From NCBI GenBank assembly GCA_046537875.1, contig JBKHJZ010000122.1:1-10087 (forward strand): a stretch of DNA of 10,087 nucleotides, read 5' to 3'. The notes under the pieces were generated by a model. It ran no database searches and was not told the origin of the DNA. It saw only the letters and a program-made list of their open reading frames with translations. Each line of letters starts with the position of its first letter. The first letter of the stretch is position 1. The stretch is from JBKHJZ01 sp046537875 (GTDB lineage Bacteria; Actinomycetota; Acidimicrobiia; Acidimicrobiales; VFJN01). Shown one piece after another: positions 6,322-10,087 of this stretch. The position numbers were made by a program, and so were the translations under genes.

Positions 6322-7845
6322 GTGAAGTCACATGAGTGGCGCGCACCGTCCGGGCTCCTCGCGCTCGTGCTGCTGGCCGGGGCGGCGTGCGGCGGCGCAG
6401 CCGACACCCCGCCGGCCGACGGGGCGGCCGACGGGGCCACCGGCGCGGCGGAAGCCGGCGACGGCGAGCCGATCGAGGACGCCCAACGGCCCGCCGATCC
6501 GGACGACCCCGACGAGGCGGCCGACCCGCGGCCGGACGGGTCGGGCGATGGGCCGGCGCTTCGGGTCTCCACCCCCGGCTTCGACGGCGAGACGATCGTC
6601 GTCGGTGCGTTCACCCCGCCACCCGGCTCGGCGGGCGAGCAGGCCGCCGCAGCGCTGGCGGGCATCGAGGCGTACGTCGCCCAGCTGAACCGCAGCGGCG
6701 GCGTGCTCGGCCGGTACCCGGTGGAGGTGCTCCGGGCGCCGGTCGCAGACGGCGACACGGCGCAGGACGCCTACGAGGCGACGCGCGACGACGTGCTGCT
6801 GTACGTCCACGTGCCCGGGGACATGGCCGACGGGCTCCTCGAGCCGTTCGAGGCCGACGACGTGGTCGGGGCACCCGCCGCCACCGAGGGCCGGTGGTTG
6901 CGGGAGCAGAACGCGCTCGCCTTCCTGACCCCCGACGAGATGCAGGTGGCGAACGGCATCGACTGGGCGCTCGCCGATGCGGGGCTCGGCGTCGTGACGG
7001 TGGGCGACCTGCGGGTCCGGTGGTCGTCGGTGCTGGGCACCGCCGGGACCGCGATGGCCGGCGAGCAGGCCGGAGCCCAGGCGGGTCACGTCGTGTGCGC
7101 CGCCGTCCGGCGGGGCCGCCAGGGGCAGGCCGCCGCGGCCGCCGTGCGGGTGGTGGCCGGCAGCCGGCCCGTCACCCTGGGCACCGTGGTGGAGCTGCCC
7201 CCGGACGACCCCGGGCGCCCGGCCGCCGTCAGGGCTGCGCTGCGCGTCGCCGTCGCCGAGCTCCGAGCGGCCGGCTGCGAGACCGTCGTGCTCGGGTCGA
7301 GCCCGCACCAGACCGGGCCACTGCTGGCGGCGGCGGCTGACGGGTGGTACGCCCCCCGCTGGGTGGGACTGTCCGCGTCGTGGAGCCCCGCGCTCGCCCG
7401 GGTCCCGCTCGCCGACTACCTACGCGACCACCTGGTGGTCGTCGGCGACGGGCTGGTGGACTGGACACCCGAGGACGCGGGCGGCGCCGCCGCGGTGCTG
7501 CGCGCGGCCCGCGACGACCACGCCCCCGGCACGGCCGACGGCGACCGCGACTTCGCCCTGGGCTACGCGCAGGGCGTGGTCGTCCGGCAGGTGATCGAGC
7601 AGGCCCTGGCGATGGGGGACATGTCCCGCGCCGGGGTGATCAACGCCGTCAACACCCTCGACGAGCTGCGGCTCGACGGGTTGGCCGAGGACGTGCCCTA
7701 CGGTCCGCCCGAGGCGCGTCGCACACCCCGCCGCAGCGCGATCTACGTGGTCGACCCGTCGGCGCCGTGGGGCCTGCGCGAGCGGCGGCCCCCGCATGCG
7801 TCGGCGTCCACGACGGTGGTCGCCCGCGAGCTCCGCCTGCGCTGA
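6322..7845 (+). CDS. diverged LivK-like substrate-binding lipoprotein, ligand unknown
   Basis: The 507-residue product is a probable extracytoplasmic lipoprotein: a short basic N-terminus, a Leu/Ala/Val core and a lipobox ending at Cys23. An Asp/Pro/Ala/Gly-rich linker of about 65 residues follows. The folded part begins at about residue 91 (TIVVGAFTPP) and includes GIEAYVAQLNRSGGVLGR (114-131), which resembles the first helix region of Leu/Ile/Val-binding proteins (Peripla_BP_6). The C-terminal part (about 442-478, LDGLAEDVPYGPPEARR then IYVVDP) also resembles that family. The middle is strongly diverged from the binding protein at 1271-2629. I chose the GTG at 6322 because the signal peptide follows at once and GAGGGGAG lies upstream; the frame is open from 6181. 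It is divergent from livG and ends 12 nt from the convergent HAD gene. It may supply a second ligand specificity to LivGFHM or act as a sensor; neither is shown. Confidence 0.8.
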   Translation: MKSHEWRAPSGLLALVLLAGAACGGAADTPPADGAADGATGAAEAGDGEPIEDAQRPADPDDPDEAADPRPDGSGDGPALRVSTPGFDGETIVVGAFTPPPGSAGEQAAAALAGIEAYVAQLNRSGGVLGRYPVEVLRAPVADGDTAQDAYEATRDDVLLYVHVPGDMADGLLEPFEADDVVGAPAATEGRWLREQNALAFLTPDEMQVANGIDWALADAGLGVVTVGDLRVRWSSVLGTAGTAMAGEQAGAQAGHVVCAAVRRGRQGQAAAAAVRVVAGSRPVTLGTVVELPPDDPGRPAAVRAALRVAVAELRAAGCETVVLGSSPHQTGPLLAAAADGWYAPRWVGLSASWSPALARVPLADYLRDHLVVVGDGLVDWTPEDAGGAAAVLRAARDDHAPGTADGDRDFALGYAQGVVVRQVIEQALAMGDMSRAGVINAVNTLDELRLDGLAEDVPYGPPEARRTPRRSAIYVVDPSAPWGLRERRPPHASASTTVVARELRLR

Positions 7846-7860
7846 CCCGCCGGCCGGTCA
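7843..7860. repeat. 18-bp near-palindrome spanning two convergent stop codons
   Basis: The sequence TGACCCGCCGGCCGGTCA is its own reverse complement except for one symmetric position (C opposite C). Its ends are the stop codons of the plus-strand lipoprotein gene (7843-7845) and the minus-strand HAD gene (7858-7860). It has no T tract and little room for a loop, so a terminator role is uncertain. It could also be chance in GC-rich sequence. Confidence 0.35.
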
Positions 7861-8580
7861 CGCCCTCCCGGCGCGGCACACGAGGCGCACGAGCGCCGGG
7901 AGCTCGACCTCGGCCAGCGACCCGACCACCGCATCGGCCCCGCTGAAGTCGAGGCCCGCGGTCATGGGCCCGGGAACCGCGACCACCGCCATCCTCGCGG
8001 CCCGGGCGCCGGCGACCCCGTGGGGCGAGTCCTCCAGCACCACGCAGGCCCCGGGCTCCACGCCGAGCCGCTCGGCGGCGCGGAGGAAGAGGTCGGGCGC
8101 GGGCTTGGTGCGGTGCGGGTCGCCGCCGACGTCGTCGCGGGTGGTCAGGTGGTGGAACCGGTGGACCAGGCCGAGACGCCTCAGGTGACCGTCGACCCAG
8201 GCGAACGACGACGAGGACACCACGGCCGTGGGCACCCCGGCAGCGTCGGCGGCGTCGAGCAGCCCGGTCACGCCCGGCCGCAGGGTCTCGCGCTCGAGGA
8301 GCTCCCGCCGACGCGCCAGCGCCCGGTCGCGGACCTCGTCCAGGTCGATCTCCCCGCCCACGCGCCCGGCCAGCACGTCGCTCCAGTGCGGGTGGTCGGC
8401 GGTGCCGATGATCGAGTGCCACCACGAGATGTCGAGCTGCTCGCCGTGCTCCTCGAAGGCCTCGCGGACCGCCACCCACGTGCAGGTCTCGGTGTCGAGC
8501 AGGAGCCCGTCGAAGTCGAGAAGCAGCGCGCCCAGCCCGGCCCGCCCGCCGGCGGGGTCGTCGGCCCCCCTCCCGGTCAC
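7858..8580 (-). CDS. HAD-superfamily hydrolase, subfamily IA (phosphatase or phosphoglucomutase-like)
   Basis: This 240-residue cytosolic protein has the four HAD signatures in order. Motif I is LLLDFDGLLLDTE (19-31), with nucleophile Asp22 and acid/base Asp24. Motif II is VVSSSSF (120-126), the motif III lysine is Lys159 in TKPAPD, and motif IV is VLEDSPHGV (181-189) with metal-binding Glu183-Asp184. The helical cap between motifs I and II places it with small-molecule phosphatases and beta-phosphoglucomutase-like enzymes. The substrate cannot be read from sequence. Its GTG start overlaps the cobA-hemD stop by 4 nt (GTGA), indicating co-transcription and coupled translation. A later start is possible because residues 1-16 are low complexity. 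A role in tetrapyrrole metabolism is suggested only by this coupling. Confidence 0.9.
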   Translation of the reverse strand: MTGRGADDPAGGRAGLGALLLDFDGLLLDTETCTWVAVREAFEEHGEQLDISWWHSIIGTADHPHWSDVLAGRVGGEIDLDEVRDRALARRRELLERETLRPGVTGLLDAADAAGVPTAVVSSSSFAWVDGHLRRLGLVHRFHHLTTRDDVGGDPHRTKPAPDLFLRAAERLGVEPGACVVLEDSPHGVAGARAARMAVVAVPGPMTAGLDFSGADAVVGSLAEVELPALVRLVCRAGRA

Positions 8581-10070
8581 CCGGCCGCCGGGGGGTGGGC
8601 GCCGGCCCAGGCGACCAGGGCGTCGACCAGGCCGTCGATCGTGTGCTCCGCCGCCTCGACGTCCACCCGCAGGCCGTGCTCGCGGGCGGTCGCCGCGGTC
8701 ACCGGGCCGATGGCGGCGACCACCGGCGGGAGGGTGCGCTCGCCCATCGCCGACAGCAGCCCGGCGACGGTGGACGAGGAGGTGAACGTCACGATGTCGG
8801 CGGCCGCCACGGCATCGGCCCGCTCGTCGTCGAGGGACGCCGGGAGGGTGCGGTAGGCCTCCACCACGTCGACGTCCCAGTCCCGCGCCGACAGGCCCGC
8901 CGGAAGCACGTCACGCGCCACCGCCGCCCGGGCCAGCAGGATCCGGCCCCCGCTCTCCGGTGCCGGCGGGAGGGCCTCGAGCAGCGACTCGGCCACGAAC
9001 CGCTCGGGCACCAGGTCCGCGGCCAGGTTCCCGGCGGCCAGGGCGTCGGCGGTGCCGGGCCCGATGGCGGCGAGCCGGGAGCGGCCGAACGCCCGGGCGT
9101 CCCGCCCCGCGGCCCGCACCGCGGCGAGCAGGCGCTCGGCGCCGGTGGGCGAGGTGACCACCACCCAGTCGTAGCCGTCGAGGCGGCGCACCGCGGCGTC
9201 GAGCGCGGCGCCGCCGTCCCCGGGGTCCCGGATCTCGATGGCGGGGGCCTCCACGGTGGCGGCGCCGAGCGCGGTGAGGCGCTCGACCAGCGCCCCGGCG
9301 CGCTCGCGCGCCCGGGTCACCACGATCCGCCGCCCGAAGAGCGGCCGGTTCTCGAACCAGGCCAGGTCGCACGCGGCCACGTCGCCGACCACGATCGTCG
9401 ACGGCGTCCCCAGGTCGTGGTCGGCCAGGGTGCCCAGCGTGGCCCGCACGGTGCGCTGGTCCGGTCGGGTGCCCCACTGCACGGCGGCGGCCGGTGTGTC
9501 GGGCGAGCGGCCGCCGGCGACGAGCGCCGCGGCGATGCGGCCGATCCGGGCGACCCCCATGAGGATGACGATGGTGCCGCCCACCCGGGCCACGGCGTGC
9601 CAGTCGACCGTGCCGTCCTCGCCCGCCGCCGGGTCCTCGTGCCCGGTCACGATCGTCACGCTCGTCGAGGAGTGGCGCAGCGTGACCGGGATCCCGGCGT
9701 AGGCGGGCGCGGCGATGGCCGACGTGATGCCCGGCACCACCTCGAACGGCACGCCGGCTGCCCGGAGGGCGGCGGCCTCCTCGCCGCCACGTGCGAACAC
9801 GAAGGGATCGCCGCCCTTCAGGCGCACCACCGTCTCGCCCCGGCGGCCGCGCGTGACCAGCAGCTCGTTGATCTCGTCCTGGGCGAGGCGGGGGTGGCCC
9901 GGCGCCTTGCCCACGTCGATGCGCTCCGCACCGGCCGGCGCGAGGTCGAGCAGCGAGCGCTGCGACAGGCGGTCGTACACCACCGCGTCGGCCCGGCGCA
10001 GCGCGTCGAGGCCCCGGACGGTCAGCAGCCCCGGATCGCCGGGACCCGCACCGACGAGGTACACGGTCAC
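8577..10070 (-). CDS. cobA-hemD: fused uroporphyrinogen-III C-methyltransferase / uroporphyrinogen-III synthase (CobA-HemD)
   Basis: The 497-residue cytosolic protein joins two enzymes of tetrapyrrole synthesis. Residues 1 to about 240 are an S-adenosylmethionine uroporphyrinogen-III methyltransferase. They carry VGAGPGDPGLLT (6-17), VVRLKGGDPFVFARGGEE (81-98) and VVPGITSAIAAPAYAGIPVT (111-130). This half makes precorrin-2 for sirohaem and cobalamin. Residues about 246 to 490 are HemD, which cyclises hydroxymethylbilane to uroporphyrinogen III, with GRRIVVTRA (246-254), VVTSPTGAERLL (304-315), AAIGPGTADAL (334-344), VVEAYRT (402-408), TFTSSSTV (428-435) and AAIGPVTAATA (452-462). Such fusions are known in actinobacteria and Firmicutes. 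The GTG at 10070 gives the usual MTVYLVG beginning. No Shine-Dalgarno sequence precedes it, and TATCCT lies 7 nt upstream, suggesting a leaderless transcript. The HAD gene follows with a 4-nt overlap. hemC would be expected further upstream, outside the window. Confidence 0.97.
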   Translation of the reverse strand: MTVYLVGAGPGDPGLLTVRGLDALRRADAVVYDRLSQRSLLDLAPAGAERIDVGKAPGHPRLAQDEINELLVTRGRRGETVVRLKGGDPFVFARGGEEAAALRAAGVPFEVVPGITSAIAAPAYAGIPVTLRHSSTSVTIVTGHEDPAAGEDGTVDWHAVARVGGTIVILMGVARIGRIAAALVAGGRSPDTPAAAVQWGTRPDQRTVRATLGTLADHDLGTPSTIVVGDVAACDLAWFENRPLFGRRIVVTRARERAGALVERLTALGAATVEAPAIEIRDPGDGGAALDAAVRRLDGYDWVVVTSPTGAERLLAAVRAAGRDARAFGRSRLAAIGPGTADALAAGNLAADLVPERFVAESLLEALPPAPESGGRILLARAAVARDVLPAGLSARDWDVDVVEAYRTLPASLDDERADAVAAADIVTFTSSSTVAGLLSAMGERTLPPVVAAIGPVTAATAREHGLRVDVEAAEHTIDGLVDALVAWAGAHPPAAG

Positions 10071-10077
10071 CCCGGCG

Positions 10078-10083
10078 AGGATA
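10078..10083 (-). promoter_or_regulatory. -10 element of a probable leaderless cobA-hemD promoter
   Basis: The minus-strand hexamer TATCCT fits TAnnnT and ends exactly 7 nt before the GTG start at 10070. The 7 nt between them (CGCCGGG) hold no ribosome site. Any -35 element would lie outside the window. The arrangement matches that of hemB. Confidence 0.5.
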
Positions 10084-10087
10084 GAGA

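Noticed and set aside
6168..6758. Upstream extension of livG to a 450-residue protein
   Set aside because: The extra part is the complement of the lipoprotein gene and the divergent promoter region; LivG is normally about 255 residues and begins at the GTG at 6167.
6336..7340. Arg/Gly-rich plus-strand frame within the lipoprotein gene
   Set aside because: It is the lipoprotein gene in a shifted frame; its Arg/Gly repeats reflect GC-rich codons. The frame with a signal peptide, lipobox and fold similarity is the real one.
1..10087. Mobile element, CRISPR, toxin-antitoxin or defence genes
   Set aside because: No transposase, integrase, direct-repeat array or small toxin-like pair was seen on either strand; almost all of the sequence is accounted for by nine recognisable genes.

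Overview
The window is very GC-rich, densely coded bacterial DNA with GTG starts, overlapping stop/start codons and almost no spacer. A one-polypeptide CobA-HemD fusion, leaderless-looking promoters and acidic, Asp/Glu-rich lipoprotein linkers together suggest a high-GC actinobacterium, possibly Acidimicrobiia. The lineage is inferred from style, not from a marker gene. No rRNA, tRNA, CRISPR, insertion sequence or phage gene was seen.

Layout from high to low coordinates, the direction in which most genes read (minus strand): (1) a fused uroporphyrinogen-III C-methyltransferase/uroporphyrinogen-III synthase (8577-10070), coupled by a 4-nt GTGA overlap to a HAD-family phosphatase (7858-8580). 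(2) A plus-strand lipoprotein resembling a branched-chain amino acid binding protein (6322-7845), convergent with the HAD gene and divergent from the next operon. (3) A complete five-gene branched-chain/hydrophobic amino acid ABC importer, livG-livF-livH-livM-binding protein (6167 down to 1271), in which three of the four junctions are stop/start overlaps. (4) A strong GC hairpin, then hemB (29-1009) with its own promoter-like -10 element. A possible next gene may start at the extreme left edge.

Functionally, HemB makes porphobilinogen and the HemD half closes the uroporphyrinogen III ring. The CobA half diverts uroporphyrinogen III towards sirohaem and cobalamin. The Liv proteins form a periplasmic-binding-protein-dependent importer: LivG and LivF are the ATPases, LivH and LivM the channel, and the lipoprotein captures ligand. 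The second, divergent lipoprotein may widen ligand range or act as a sensor. Tetrapyrrole genes often cluster in actinobacteria, so the importer appears to sit inside a hem locus. Whether this is chance, insertion or function cannot be decided here.

The most interesting direct observation is that hemB and cobA-hemD both have a TAnnnT hexamer exactly 7 nt before a GTG start and no Shine-Dalgarno sequence. The liv genes and both lipoproteins instead carry purine-rich ribosome sites, some strong and some weak. I found no convincing undescribed system; most of the window is recognisable metabolism and transport.
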